64,000 nucleotides of DNA from Bacteroidota bacterium (GCA_026391455.1 JAPLEH010000010.1:62001-126000); one strand, 5' to 3'. Positions 1-9,457 are shown, counted from the first letter of the stretch. Program-made: numbers and translations. Notes: generated from the sequence alone by a model not told the origin.

Positions 1-1103
1 ACAACCGTTTTAATTCACTTGCCGGGCAGATCAAACACCTTCCGGCCTTTCCCAAAACGGATATCAAGGATGTGAATTATCAGTTGGCAGCCCTGCTGGC
101 GTTTTGTAAAGTAGGCGAAGCGGTTACATTTCCCGAAGGGAGTATGCAGGAGTATGTGAAGCAATTAAAACATGAAGCAGATAGTGCGGGTGTGCCCGAA
201 TCGGTAATCAAAGCTTCCCAGCAATTTGCCGACAGTGTGGGAGGGCATATTCTCCGCTGGAGTAAAGGCGATAACTATTTGCGTTTGCGCACAGCACCTA
301 AGTATGAGGTAACCAATGAAGAAGGCAGATGGGTACCCACTCCGCCGATGTATGCACAGGCGGTGGAGCCTAACTGGAAAGAGATGCGCCCGATGGTGAT
401 GGACAGCGCTTCTCAATTCAAGCCCATGCGCCCGCCGGTTTATAACATAACGGATAAAAACAGTGAGTTCTACAAATACCTGCTTGAAGTGAAATCCGTT
501 TCAGATAGTCTTACTGAAGAGCAAAAGCATATTGCTGATTTCTGGGACGACAACCCCTTTAAGATGAATGTAAGCGGACATATTATGTTTGCCACAAAAA
601 AATTCTCCCCTCCCGGTCACTGGATGAACATTGTAGGCATTGGTGCCAAAAAAGCAAAAGCTGATTTTTCCACCACGGTGGCAGCTTATGCCGAAACATC
701 CATTGCTTTGTACGATGCATTTATCAGTTGCTGGGATGAAAAATACAGGAGCAATTTTGTAAGACCAGAAACAGTCATCAACAAATATATCAACAGCGAC
801 TGGCAGCCTTATATTCAAACACCGCCTTTCCCTTCTCATACGAGCGGACACGCCACGATCTCTGCTGCTGCTGCTGAAACAATGACCAACTGGCTGGGCG
901 ATCAACTGTCTTTTACCGATACCTCTTCGCTGGAATTTGGTATCAAAAGCAGGGAGATACAATCTTTCCGTAAAGCTGCGGAAGAAGCGGCCATGTCGAG
1001 ACTGTATGGAGGTATTCACTATCGGTTCGACAACGAACACGGAACAGAAGCCGGCCGGAAACTCGGTGAGTTTATTGTGAGCCGGTTAAACATGAAAAAA
1101 TAA
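1..1103 (+). CDS. Vanadium haloperoxidase / PAP2-type phosphatase (5' truncated by window edge)
   Basis: The reading frame is open from base 3 to the stop, so the GTG at 72 offered by the ORF track is probably not the start and the gene begins left of the window. The C-terminal part carries the complete vanadate/phosphate-binding signature of the acid phosphatase-haloperoxidase superfamily: KxxxxxxRP (KYRSNFVRP), PSHTSGH, and SRxxxxxHxxxD (SRLYGGIHYRFD). A PPGHW segment further upstream is also usual in bacterial members. These enzymes either oxidise halides with peroxide or hydrolyse phosphate esters; sequence alone does not separate the two. It is followed 26 bp later by an outer-membrane protein gene on the same strand, and a second enzyme of the same family lies 2 kb downstream, so the group is probably co-expressed. 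An export signal would be in the missing N-terminus. Confidence 0.85.
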   Translation, partial: NRFNSLAGQIKHLPAFPKTDIKDVNYQLAALLAFCKVGEAVTFPEGSMQEYVKQLKHEADSAGVPESVIKASQQFADSVGGHILRWSKGDNYLRLRTAPKYEVTNEEGRWVPTPPMYAQAVEPNWKEMRPMVMDSASQFKPMRPPVYNITDKNSEFYKYLLEVKSVSDSLTEEQKHIADFWDDNPFKMNVSGHIMFATKKFSPPGHWMNIVGIGAKKAKADFSTTVAAYAETSIALYDAFISCWDEKYRSNFVRPETVINKYINSDWQPYIQTPPFPSHTSGHATISAAAAETMTNWLGDQLSFTDTSSLEFGIKSREIQSFRKAAEEAAMSRLYGGIHYRFDNEHGTEAGRKLGEFIVSRLNMKK

Positions 1104-1129
1104 GTATTAAAACAACCAACGATTTTACC

Positions 1130-2197
1130 ATGAAACAAATATATATTCTTATCATAGCAATGGCCGTACTGGCCGGCACGAAGACCCACGCACAGGGTTG
1201 CGTGGCTATCAAGGGCATGTCCGGCATATGTGGCCGTCCCGCTGATGCAAAAGGATGGGAGCTGAACCTGACTAACCGTTATTTTAAATCGTATAAACAT
1301 TTTGTAGGCACCGAAGAACAAAAAGAAAGAGAAGAACTGGGAACAAATGTGATCAATCATGCCTGGGAAATGAATATAACGGCCACCCGTACACTAAATA
1401 ACCGCTGGTCGCTTTCTGGCACGTTGCCCATCCTGAGTTTTACCCGTTCTTCGCTGTATGAGCATGACGGGAAATCGCGGCATACCACCCGATCATTCGG
1501 GATTGGAGATATCCGGCTGTCTGCTTACCGCTGGATGTTTGATCCGAAGAAAGCGCATAAGGCCAATCTGCAACTGGGGCTGGGTATCAAACTCCCCACG
1601 GGTAACTACCAGGTACAGGATTATTTTTATAAGAAAGCAGATTCCAGCATCATTGGCCCGGTTGATCAATCTATACAATTGGGTGATGGGGGTACCGGAA
1701 TTTCGATAGAAGCGAATAGTTTTTGGAATTTCTCACATAAGGCCGGATTGTATGGCAGTTTCTTTTACCTCGTAAATCCGATGGAAGTAAACGGCACCTC
1801 CACCGCACGTGGTTCTGCCCCTTCTGCCACGGCTAAAAAATACAATACGGATGTAATGAGTGTACCGGATTTGTTTATGGCCCGTGCAGGTGCCAGCTAT
1901 ATGGTAAAGGGATTCACCTTTGCCGGTGGTATTCGTATTGAAGGATTGCCTTCCAAAGACCTGGTGGGTGGAAGCCGCGGATTCAGAAGGCCGGGCTATA
2001 TCATTTCAGCAGAACCCTCTATTACATACGTTACAAAGAAAACAAGCTTCAACCTGTCAGTGCCGGTGGCGTTGAAAAGGGATCGCACACAAAGTGATTC
2101 GGATAAACGCCGTTCCGCTGATTCAAAAACACATATACAGGGTGATGCCGCTTTTGCCGATTATCTGGTAAGCGCAGGCATTACGATTAAGTTGTAA
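1130..2197 (+). CDS. Putative outer-membrane beta-barrel protein
   Basis: A 355-residue protein with a clear Sec signal peptide (MKQIYILII...THA|Q, cleavage near residue 21). The mature part begins with a Cys-containing segment (QGCVAIKGMSGICG) and then shows alternating hydrophobic/polar strands, with many Gly, Tyr and aromatic residues, as in small outer-membrane beta-barrels of the MetA/phenol-degradation transporter type. I do not recognise a specific family. It lies 26 bp after the haloperoxidase gene and is probably in the same transcript. The next gene, 129 bp on, encodes another barrel-like protein. A role as a channel or scaffold for the neighbouring exported oxidase/phosphatase is inference from position only. 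Confidence 0.75.
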   Translation: MKQIYILIIAMAVLAGTKTHAQGCVAIKGMSGICGRPADAKGWELNLTNRYFKSYKHFVGTEEQKEREELGTNVINHAWEMNITATRTLNNRWSLSGTLPILSFTRSSLYEHDGKSRHTTRSFGIGDIRLSAYRWMFDPKKAHKANLQLGLGIKLPTGNYQVQDYFYKKADSSIIGPVDQSIQLGDGGTGISIEANSFWNFSHKAGLYGSFFYLVNPMEVNGTSTARGSAPSATAKKYNTDVMSVPDLFMARAGASYMVKGFTFAGGIRIEGLPSKDLVGGSRGFRRPGYIISAEPSITYVTKKTSFNLSVPVALKRDRTQSDSDKRRSADSKTHIQGDAAFADYLVSAGITIKL

Positions 2198-2233
2198 TTC
2201 ATTCAATCGCGAAAGCACTGAAATCGTTTGGAT

Positions 2234-2294
2234 GTTATTCATGAAATAACTTCATTCAAACGTGTATGAAATGAATACAGCCTTATACGGCTGT
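2234..2294 (+). promoter_or_regulatory. Two short inverted repeats in the 129-bp gap between the barrel genes
   Basis: GTTATT-CATGA-AATAAC (2234-2250) and ACAGCC-TTATAC-GGCTGT (2277-2294) are perfect inverted repeats with 6-bp arms. Neither is followed by a T-run, so they look more like operator or RNA-processing structures than Rho-independent terminators. The gap also contains AAATCGTTTG and TCAAACG, which resemble the CG-centred LacI-type sites found elsewhere in the window. Confidence 0.3.
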
Positions 2295-2326
2295 TAATAC
2301 TATTCCTTTAAATAAATAATTTACAC

Positions 2327-3265
2327 ATGAATATGAGGTATAAACTATTCTGCATCATTATCCTGTGGATGAGTATCGGGCGGCTGCATGCACAGACAGA
2401 TATTGACGGTATTATGATGGAAAAAAATGCGTTGTGCGTGGGGCCGATGGCTAATTTCAGCAGTTGGAAAAACTATTGGGAAGGAACGCTGAAGAGAGAC
2501 AATCTCAATCTCGGTACTGTATCCACAAACACATACAGTATCATGGGTAACTATGGGATAACCCGGAAACTGAATATACTTTTTAATGTGCCGTATGTGA
2601 AAACAAAAGCATCTGCAGGCACACTCCATTCCATGAAAGGGATTCAGGATCTTAGTCTTTTTGCAAAATGGCGTTTTCTGCAAAAGAAAAAATGGGGTGG
2701 CAAAGTGTCGCTCTATGCAATTGGTGGATTATCTGCTCCGCTCAGTAATTATGTGGCGGACTTCCTTCCGCTTTCCATTGGTCTTCGCAGTAAAACGGCC
2801 TCCCTGCGCATTATGGGCGATTATGAAAAAGGAAAATTCTTCAGTACCGCATCAGCCACTTATACATTCCGCTCCAATATTGAGATAGACCGGACTGCCT
2901 ATTATACCACAGAAATGCATTATACCAATAAAGTAGCCATGCCGGATGGTATGAATGTGAATGTGCGGGTGGGGTATCGCAGTTTTCGGCTTATTGCTGA
3001 AGCGGTATTTAACAACTGGACTACATTAGGCGGTTTTGATATTACGCGCAACAATATGCCCTTCCCAAGCAACAGGATGAATGCATCTTCACTTGGTATC
3101 AACATCAAATACACCCTCCCTCCGTTGCCCCAACTATCAATCGTAGCCGGGGGTAATACCACAGTTGCGGGAAGGAACGTGGGTCAGGCTAGCAACGTGT
3201 ACGGCTCCGTATTCTATGTACTGAACCTGAGTGGAAAATCAAAAGAAAAAACAGCTAAAAACTAA
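2327..3265 (+). CDS. Putative outer-membrane beta-barrel protein
   Basis: A 312-residue protein with a signal peptide ending in LHA|Q near residue 23. ATG 2333 (MRYKLF) is an equally good start. The mature protein is rich in alternating beta-strand patterns (for example MNVNVRVGYRSFRLIAEAVF) and reads as a small outer-membrane barrel; it has no recognisable catalytic motif. It ends 5 bp before the haloperoxidase-like lipoprotein gene, so the two are almost certainly co-transcribed. The order enzyme, barrel, barrel, enzyme suggests that each barrel serves one of the two haloperoxidase-like enzymes, but this is inferred from order alone. Confidence 0.75.
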   Translation: MNMRYKLFCIIILWMSIGRLHAQTDIDGIMMEKNALCVGPMANFSSWKNYWEGTLKRDNLNLGTVSTNTYSIMGNYGITRKLNILFNVPYVKTKASAGTLHSMKGIQDLSLFAKWRFLQKKKWGGKVSLYAIGGLSAPLSNYVADFLPLSIGLRSKTASLRIMGDYEKGKFFSTASATYTFRSNIEIDRTAYYTTEMHYTNKVAMPDGMNVNVRVGYRSFRLIAEAVFNNWTTLGGFDITRNNMPFPSNRMNASSLGINIKYTLPPLPQLSIVAGGNTTVAGRNVGQASNVYGSVFYVLNLSGKSKEKTAKN

Positions 3266-3270
3266 TTCAG

Positions 3271-4818
3271 ATGAAAAAATCAATTTTCTTAGCCATTATA
3301 GCAGCAGGTTCCGCCATTTTTCTTAACTCCTGTAAAAAAGATGTCGAAGGAAGAACAGATGATATTCCTGCACTGAACCCTGCGAATATTGATATTAATG
3401 CAGGTATCTGGAAACCGATACTGCTTACAGGCCCTACAGAATTTCCAGTACCCGCTCCGATTGCAGTAAACACACCGGAGTATATTGCACAGATCAATGA
3501 AATAAAATCCTGGCAAACCGATCTGACCAAAGAAGAAAAAGACCTGGTAAAATACTGGGGGGCTGGTGCAGTTCTTCGTTGGAATGAGATTCTCCGTGAA
3601 CTGGTAGCCAAACATAATCTGCCGCCTTACCAAAATGCAGATGGCACCTATCCGTTTCCCAATGCCAATAATCCGTTGGCGTACCCGCAGTTTCCTTTTG
3701 CCAATCCACCCTATGCAGCCCGCGCTTATGCCTATGTTGCCGCTTCACAATATGATGCGTTGGTAGCCGCCTGGCATTATAAAAAATTATATAACCGGCC
3801 AGCCCCATATGTTACCGACCCCACTGTACAAGTACTGATTCCGCGCTCCGCATTGCCTTCCTACCCTTCCGAAGATGCGGTAGTGGCCAGTGCATCGGTA
3901 GAAATGCTGAAGCTATTGTTTCCCGGCGACCAGGATTATATCAACCAGAAATTCGAAGAGCATAAAAAGGCCCGTCTTATTGCCGGAGCCAATGTACGCA
4001 GCGATCTGGAGGCAGGTGAAGTATTGGGCAAATCGGTTGCACAAAAGTTTGTAACCCGCGCCCGTAATGACAGGGCCGGAGCTGCTATCGGTAACCAGAC
4101 TTTATGGACACAATTGGAAAATGATGCGATTGCCAGAGGAGAGATTCCCTGGTACAGCCTTGAGTTACCCAAGAGACCTCCTATGCTTCCCCTCTTTGGA
4201 AAAGTAAGGGCATTTCTTTTTGATTCACTCACTGCTATATCGTTACGTCCCGGGCCACCACCATCTACCGGCAGCGAACAAATGAGGAGAGAGACAGAAG
4301 AAGTATATAATTATATTAAGAATCCGACACGGGAGAACACCCGCATCGTGCATTTCTGGGCTGATGGCGCTGGTACTTATACACCTCCGGGTCATTGGGA
4401 TGCCATTGCTGCGGAAGATTTTATTAAGAAAAATTTTAGCGAAGTTCGATGGGCCAGAAACATGGCTTTGCTCAATATGACCCTGATGGATGCAGGGATT
4501 GTGTGCTGGGATACGAAATATTTTTATTTTAATCCGCGACCAACGCAATTGAACCCTTCGATAAAAACATTAACAGGTATTCCCAATTTTCCTGCCTACA
4601 TATCCGGGCATTCCACTTTCAGCGGTGCTGCGGCAAGAATACTGGGACATATTATTCCTGAAAGGGCAAATGATTATGATGCCATGGCAAAAGAAGCGTC
4701 ACTTTCCCGACTTGTGGGGGGTATTCACTACAAGAGCGATTGCGAAGTGGGGTTGATTGTTGGAAAGAATGTGGGTGAATATGCTGTATCAAGAGCGCGA
4801 ACAGACGGGGCAGAATAA
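3271..4818 (+). CDS. Vanadium haloperoxidase / PAP2-type lipoprotein
   Basis: A 515-residue lipoprotein: the lipobox is LNSC at residues 18-21, so it should be anchored in the outer or cytoplasmic membrane. The active-site blocks are complete: KYFYFNPRP (KxxxxxxRP), AYISGHSTFSGAAA (SGH), and SRLVGGIHYKSD (SRxxxxxHxxxD). The two-part architecture, with an N-terminal helical half and a C-terminal catalytic half, and the TPPGHWD segment are typical of bacterial vanadium-dependent haloperoxidase homologues of about 450-520 residues. It is a distant paralogue of the gene at the left edge. Whether it oxidises halide or acts as a phosphatase is unknown. A Rho-independent terminator lies just downstream. 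Confidence 0.88.
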   Translation: MKKSIFLAIIAAGSAIFLNSCKKDVEGRTDDIPALNPANIDINAGIWKPILLTGPTEFPVPAPIAVNTPEYIAQINEIKSWQTDLTKEEKDLVKYWGAGAVLRWNEILRELVAKHNLPPYQNADGTYPFPNANNPLAYPQFPFANPPYAARAYAYVAASQYDALVAAWHYKKLYNRPAPYVTDPTVQVLIPRSALPSYPSEDAVVASASVEMLKLLFPGDQDYINQKFEEHKKARLIAGANVRSDLEAGEVLGKSVAQKFVTRARNDRAGAAIGNQTLWTQLENDAIARGEIPWYSLELPKRPPMLPLFGKVRAFLFDSLTAISLRPGPPPSTGSEQMRRETEEVYNYIKNPTRENTRIVHFWADGAGTYTPPGHWDAIAAEDFIKKNFSEVRWARNMALLNMTLMDAGIVCWDTKYFYFNPRPTQLNPSIKTLTGIPNFPAYISGHSTFSGAAARILGHIIPERANDYDAMAKEASLSRLVGGIHYKSDCEVGLIVGKNVGEYAVSRARTDGAE

Positions 4819-4847
4819 GAAACTGAGAATTTTAATCTAAGCATAAA

Positions 4848-4886
4848 AGGCGTTGTAATTCCTTACGGACGCCTCCTTTTTCTTTT
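4848..4886 (+). terminator. Rho-independent terminator after the second haloperoxidase gene
   Basis: AGGCGT ... ACGCCT (4848-4853 / 4869-4874) with an inner GTAA-TTCC-TTAC stem, followed by CCTTTTTCTTTT. It separates the haloperoxidase/barrel group from the TonB receptor gene that starts at 4908, so the receptor may rely on readthrough or its own promoter. Confidence 0.65.
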
Positions 4887-4907
4887 ACCGAATCTAACAA
4901 TTTTGAA

Positions 4908-7082
4908 GTGAAGCGTTTTGTATTTATAACAGGCTTTCTGATCTTGGTGATGGCATCTTTTGCACAGGATACTACCAGTAAGATACATACACTCGACAGT
5001 GTGATGATTACATCATTGGCACAACACCGTATCCGGCCGCTGCCAGTTACCGTAGGTACTTTCCTCTTCAGCGGGAAGAAATCTGAGCTGATCGAACTGT
5101 CTGCATTGCCTGCGGATATAGCAAATAAAACGGGCAGGCAACTGTTTTCCAAGATACCCGGTATGTTTGTGTATGATATGGATGGCGCCGGCAACCAGAT
5201 CAATATTGCTTCACGCGGGCTCGATCCTCATCGCGGATGGGAATTCAATAACCGGAAAGATGGTATCGTCACCAATTCCGATATGTATGGCTATCCCGCC
5301 AGCCATTACAGCATGCCACTTGAAAGTATTAGCCGCATCGAGCTCGTACGTGGTACCGGCTCCTTGCAATATGGTGCCCAGTTTGGCGGAATGATCAATT
5401 ATATCAGCAAGCTGGGAGATACCACAAGACCATTCAGTTTTGAAAATATTTCCAGTACCGGTTCGTACGGACTGGTAAGCACCTATAATGCAGCCGGCGG
5501 TAAAAGCGGTGCATTCAGCTACTATGTATATGATTATCGCAAAGCCCGAAAGGGGTTTCGCGATATGGAAGAAAGCCGTTCTTCCGCCCAATCCGTTAGC
5601 CTCCTTTATGCACCCACCGCTAAATTATCGGTACGGGCCGAATGGTCCAGATCGATGTATGTGTATCGTATTCCCGGGCCACTTACCGATGCAATGTTTG
5701 CCGTAAACCCAAGACAGGCCACGCGCAAAAGAAATTATTACAGCCCTGACATACATGTGCCTTCTATTACGCTCAATTGGCAGCTTTCTCCTGCTACACG
5801 CATGCAGTTTATTTCCTCTGCTGTGCTGGGAAGAAGAAACAGTGTATTGTTTGATAAACCTTCTACAGTGATGGATACCATCAATGCGGCTACGGGGCTT
5901 TACAACAACCGGCAGGTGGATATAGATCGTTTCAACAGCTATACCTACGAAGCCAGGCTGCTGCATCAGTATCAAATGATGCACCATGAAACCGTTTTAG
6001 TAGCGGGTATACAATACATGCAAAATGACCTTCATCGTACACAGTTGGGCAAAGGCAGTACGGGTGATGATTATGATTTGACTCTGGTTGACCCTGTCTG
6101 GGGAAGGGACCTGCATTTTAAAACAAAAAACATTGCGCTCTTTGCTGAAAATAAATTTCAGTTTACCAAAAAGTTATCGCTTACAACAGGTGTGCGGGTC
6201 GAGGCCGGCCGTACCAATATGTCGGGCACCATCGTATATTATCCGGAAAATCAGATCCCCGTTACGATACACCATCGTTTTCCTTTATTTGGGTTGAATA
6301 TTTTATATAAATGGAAAAAAGAATGCGAATGGTATGCAGGCTTGTCGCAATCGTACCGGCCCATGCTGTTTAAAGATATCATACCCGGCTCATTGTTTGA
6401 GAAAGTAGATCCGGATATACAGGATGCAAAAGGATATAATGCAGAACTGGGTTTTCGCGGACGATGGAAATGGCTGAGCTGGGATGTGAATGGGTTTCTT
6501 TTGCAATACAACAACCGGTTTGGCACATTGGTGCAAACAGATAATGCCGGAACTTTCTATACCTACCGTACGAATATCGGCAACTCCTTTACAAAAGGTA
6601 TCGAAGCCCTGTTGCAGGCAGACTGGACACCCGCACCTAAATGGATGATCTCCGTATTTTCTTCCACGGCATTGGCCGATGCCCGTTACACTTCCGGAGA
6701 AATAAAATCCGGTAATAACAATATCAGTATTAAGGGGAAAAAAGTGGAGAGCGCTCCATCAGTGATCTCACGATCTGGTTTTACGATCCGTTATTACCGG
6801 CTGAGTATATCGGGTCTTTGCAGTTATACTTCAGCAACCTACGCAGATCCGCTCAATACAGCTTTACCTTCGGCATCCGGGTCTGTTGGGCTGGTACCTG
6901 CTTATTCCATCCTTGATCTGAATGCAGGTATACATATCATGCGGGGGTTGGATGTAAGACTTAGCATGAATAATCTGGCGGATAAAAGGTATTTTACCAA
7001 ACGTCCGGCATTTTATCCCGGACCGGGTGTATGGACGTCTGATGGGCGAAACTGTACCGCTACCGTATCAATAAAGTTGTAA
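4908..7082 (+). CDS. TonB-dependent receptor, FecA-like
   Basis: A 724-residue outer-membrane receptor starting at GTG, with a signal peptide ending SFA|Q (about residue 20). The plug domain covers roughly residues 60-180 and contains RIELVRGTGSLQYGAQFGGM. The segment FNNRKDGIVTNSDMYGYPAS resembles ferric-citrate (FecA-type) receptors. The rest is a 22-strand-type barrel ending in a TATVSIKL strand. It lacks the CarboxypepD_reg N-terminal domain of SusC-type receptors and has no obvious FecR-signalling extension. It follows the haloperoxidase pair, so the import of iron chelates or of a product made by those enzymes are both possible. Substrate is not determined. Confidence 0.88.
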   Translation: MKRFVFITGFLILVMASFAQDTTSKIHTLDSVMITSLAQHRIRPLPVTVGTFLFSGKKSELIELSALPADIANKTGRQLFSKIPGMFVYDMDGAGNQINIASRGLDPHRGWEFNNRKDGIVTNSDMYGYPASHYSMPLESISRIELVRGTGSLQYGAQFGGMINYISKLGDTTRPFSFENISSTGSYGLVSTYNAAGGKSGAFSYYVYDYRKARKGFRDMEESRSSAQSVSLLYAPTAKLSVRAEWSRSMYVYRIPGPLTDAMFAVNPRQATRKRNYYSPDIHVPSITLNWQLSPATRMQFISSAVLGRRNSVLFDKPSTVMDTINAATGLYNNRQVDIDRFNSYTYEARLLHQYQMMHHETVLVAGIQYMQNDLHRTQLGKGSTGDDYDLTLVDPVWGRDLHFKTKNIALFAENKFQFTKKLSLTTGVRVEAGRTNMSGTIVYYPENQIPVTIHHRFPLFGLNILYKWKKECEWYAGLSQSYRPMLFKDIIPGSLFEKVDPDIQDAKGYNAELGFRGRWKWLSWDVNGFLLQYNNRFGTLVQTDNAGTFYTYRTNIGNSFTKGIEALLQADWTPAPKWMISVFSSTALADARYTSGEIKSGNNNISIKGKKVESAPSVISRSGFTIRYYRLSISGLCSYTSATYADPLNTALPSASGSVGLVPAYSILDLNAGIHIMRGLDVRLSMNNLADKRYFTKRPAFYPGPGVWTSDGRNCTATVSIKL

Positions 7083-7157
7083 AACCCTTTGCCGCATTGC
7101 AAAGAGCATTGATAGAATAAAACAGAACTAAATAAACTTCGTTATAAAATCACTGCT

Positions 7158-8300
7158 ATGAAAAAATACTTTTGGATTGGTTTCGCTTGTTTTCTATTCT
7201 TTGAAGTAGCCAATGTGTACTTCATCATGCCGATGCCGGGCAGCCAGCGAATAAACAGTATCGGATTAGCGTATTTCCTGTATAAATTCCGCTGGGTATT
7301 CAGGGCAATGTTTGGCATTATGATTATTGCCGGATTGCTCAAAGGAAACTGGAAAAGAAAATGGGTACCCGTTGCCCCCCTGCTGATATTCATGGGTGTA
7401 TTTTATTTGGCCAACTTTAAAATGGCCGCCGATGCGATGTTCAAACAACCCAAAACGGTAGTGATGACCGACGCCCTTTCTAATAAAGTGGATAAGCAGC
7501 GGTTGGTTCTCGGTGTAGAGATTAATGGCGAAGCCAAAGCGTATCCGATACAATTCCTGGGTTACCATCATCATGTACAGGATGTGGTGGGAGGTAAACG
7601 CATACTGGTAACGTATTGTACCGTATGCCGTACGGGAAGAGTATTTGAACCGGTGGTAAACGGAAAACCGGAGCAATTCCGGCTCGTGGGTATGGATCAT
7701 TTCAATGCCATGCTGGAAGATCAATCCACCAAAAGCTGGTGGCGGCAGGCTACCGGAGAGGCGGTCAGTGGCAAGCTGAAGGGGCAACGTTTACCCGAAG
7801 TGTTCAGCAATCAAACCACACTGGCGGAATGGTTGCTGCTTTATCCAACATCAACGATCATGCAGGCAGACCCTGCGTTTGTACAGTCGTATGACAGCAC
7901 CATAAACTACGAAAATGGGATGAGCAGAAACACACTTACCGGCACAGACACTTCTTCCTGGAAGGATAAATCGTGGGTGATCGGTATCCGATCCGGAACA
8001 GCGAGCAAAGCCTATGACTGGAATAGACTTAAACGAGAAAAGATCATTTATGACCAACTGAACAGTACCCCGCTCATACTGGTACTGGCAAATGACAATA
8101 CCAGTTTCTTTGCACTTTCCATTGCAGGTATTGAAAAGCCGGTTTTGAAAAATGATACCCTCATTGCCGGTAATAAGCACTTCACCATTCATGGAAAAGG
8201 TTTGGATACCAATTTCAATCTTGTACCTATAGCCGCTTATCAGGAGTTCTGGCATAGTTGGCGCACTTTTAATCCGGGTACCGGGAGATATGACCAATGA
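7158..8300 (+). CDS. DUF3179 domain membrane protein
   Basis: A 380-residue protein. The first about 100 residues hold three likely membrane helices (residues about 5-25, 45-65, 70-90). The remainder matches the DUF3179 family: EINGEAKAYPIQFLGYHHHV, then VGGKRILVTYCTVCRTGRVF with the conserved CxxCxxG, then a long region of known fold but unknown function. Family members are often found beside redox or metal proteins, but no biochemical role is established to my knowledge. It starts 75 bp after the TonB receptor on the same strand. A CxxC motif and a histidine cluster make metal or haem binding plausible, as inference only. Confidence 0.82.
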   Translation: MKKYFWIGFACFLFFEVANVYFIMPMPGSQRINSIGLAYFLYKFRWVFRAMFGIMIIAGLLKGNWKRKWVPVAPLLIFMGVFYLANFKMAADAMFKQPKTVVMTDALSNKVDKQRLVLGVEINGEAKAYPIQFLGYHHHVQDVVGGKRILVTYCTVCRTGRVFEPVVNGKPEQFRLVGMDHFNAMLEDQSTKSWWRQATGEAVSGKLKGQRLPEVFSNQTTLAEWLLLYPTSTIMQADPAFVQSYDSTINYENGMSRNTLTGTDTSSWKDKSWVIGIRSGTASKAYDWNRLKREKIIYDQLNSTPLILVLANDNTSFFALSIAGIEKPVLKNDTLIAGNKHFTIHGKGLDTNFNLVPIAAYQEFWHSWRTFNPGTGRYDQ

Positions 8301-8301
8301 G

Positions 8302-8328
8302 TTGAGAGTATTGAATGTGCTATCTTTA
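8302..8328 (+). promoter_or_regulatory. Candidate Bacteroidota promoter for the first lacI-type gene
   Basis: TTG at 8302 and TATCTTTA at 8321 approximate the Bacteroidota -33 / -7 elements (TTTG, TAnnTTTG) with a slightly short 16-bp spacer, 40 bp upstream of the ATG at 8368. Confidence 0.35.
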
Positions 8329-8367
8329 GCTGCACAACGCTACACACAAACAGCTTAACAAAGCATT

Positions 8368-9360
8368 ATGCAGCAAAGCACACTCAAGAAACTTTCTGAA
8401 GCCCTTGGTATCAGCATATCCACCGTGTCGCGCGCATTGAAGGATCATCCGGATATATCTGACAACACCAAAAAAAGGGTGAAAGAACTGGCCACTGCAC
8501 TGGAATATGAACCCAATACCTATGCGGTACAATTGCGCACCCGGCAGAGTAATGTATTAGGTATCCTTATTCCGATGATTGATAATTTTTTTTACGATTC
8601 CTTTATTGCAGCCGTAGAAGATGAAGCGAGAATGCATGGCTATTCCGTAATGATTATGCAATCAAGAGATAATGTGGCGATCGAAACGGCGAACCTGCAA
8701 CTCTTCCGTAAGAATATGGTGATGGGGCTTTTTGCAGCCGTATCTATCGAAACAGAAAACATGCTTCCCTTTCGTAAAATGGAGGAAATGAAAACGCCCG
8801 TGGTTTTCTTTGACAGGGTACCCGAAGAAAGCGGATACAATAAAGTTTGCCTGTCGGACGAGACCGCAGCACGGATCGCAGCCGAAGCACTCATACAAAA
8901 GAAAAAGAAACATGTGCTCGCCTTGTTCGGGCATCCGCACCTGAGTATTTCGAAAAAGCGATGCGCTTCCTTTACAGAAACCTTTGCCCGTTTATCACCT
9001 GATACTACGTTAACTGTATTGTACCCGGAAAGTATTGAAGCATCCCGGGAAACGGTGCTCACTTATTTTGGGGAGGGCAAACGACCGGATGCGATCTTTT
9101 GTATGGGCGATCTCATTCTTATCGGGGTGATGCATGCGGTACATGCATTAAAGCTGAATGTACCGGGTGATATCGGGGTGATCGGCATCAGCAACGGGCT
9201 AATACCCACCATGTATGATCCTAAAATAACGTATGTGGAAACCAGTGGCTTTAAGCTGGGCCAACTTGCATTTACACAAATGCTGCATTGTTTAAAGAAC
9301 GGGCCTGCCGAAAATGAAGTACTTCTCGAATCACTGCTGGTGGAAGGCGGTTCTTTATAA
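8368..9360 (+). CDS. LacI-family transcriptional regulator
   Basis: A 330-residue regulator. The N-terminal helix-turn-helix (residues about 5-50) reads TLKKLSEALGISISTVSRAL with the family hallmark and is followed by the hinge LEYEPNTYAVQLRT. The periplasmic-binding-protein-like effector domain (about 60-325) should bind a sugar. It is a paralogue of the regulator at 32001, with a near-identical recognition helix (SISTVSRALK), so the two may share operators. It lies directly upstream of an MFS sugar transporter and a trehalase on the same strand and probably controls the sugar genes of this region. Confidence 0.92.
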   Translation: MQQSTLKKLSEALGISISTVSRALKDHPDISDNTKKRVKELATALEYEPNTYAVQLRTRQSNVLGILIPMIDNFFYDSFIAAVEDEARMHGYSVMIMQSRDNVAIETANLQLFRKNMVMGLFAAVSIETENMLPFRKMEEMKTPVVFFDRVPEESGYNKVCLSDETAARIAAEALIQKKKKHVLALFGHPHLSISKKRCASFTETFARLSPDTTLTVLYPESIEASRETVLTYFGEGKRPDAIFCMGDLILIGVMHAVHALKLNVPGDIGVIGISNGLIPTMYDPKITYVETSGFKLGQLAFTQMLHCLKNGPAENEVLLESLLVEGGSL

Positions 9361-9386
9361 TTCACATATACTGTCATTTTTACACC

Positions 9387-9457
9387 GCAAACGTTATAGG
9401 TATGCCATCGGGTTATCGTTTCTCTGGAAGGTGGCTTATCTTACCTGAAACGATTGC
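9387..9457 (+). promoter_or_regulatory. Two candidate LacI-type operators upstream of the MFS gene
   Basis: GCAAACGTTA (from 9387) and AAACGATTGC (9448-9457) are CG-centred near-palindromes that match 8 of 10 positions of the perfect site CAAACGTTTG found at 18635. The second lies 3 bp before the ATG of the transporter gene. The same 10-mer AAACGATTGC occurs in the same position before the disaccharide transporter gene at 18558. Confidence 0.4.

Noticed and set aside
501-1040. 179-residue minus strand ORF
   Set aside because: Shadow of the haloperoxidase gene, whose catalytic motifs are on the + strand.
7087-7104. CTTTGC-CGCATT-GCAAAG hairpin after the TonB receptor gene as a terminator
   Set aside because: A short 6-bp stem with no T-run; too weak to call.
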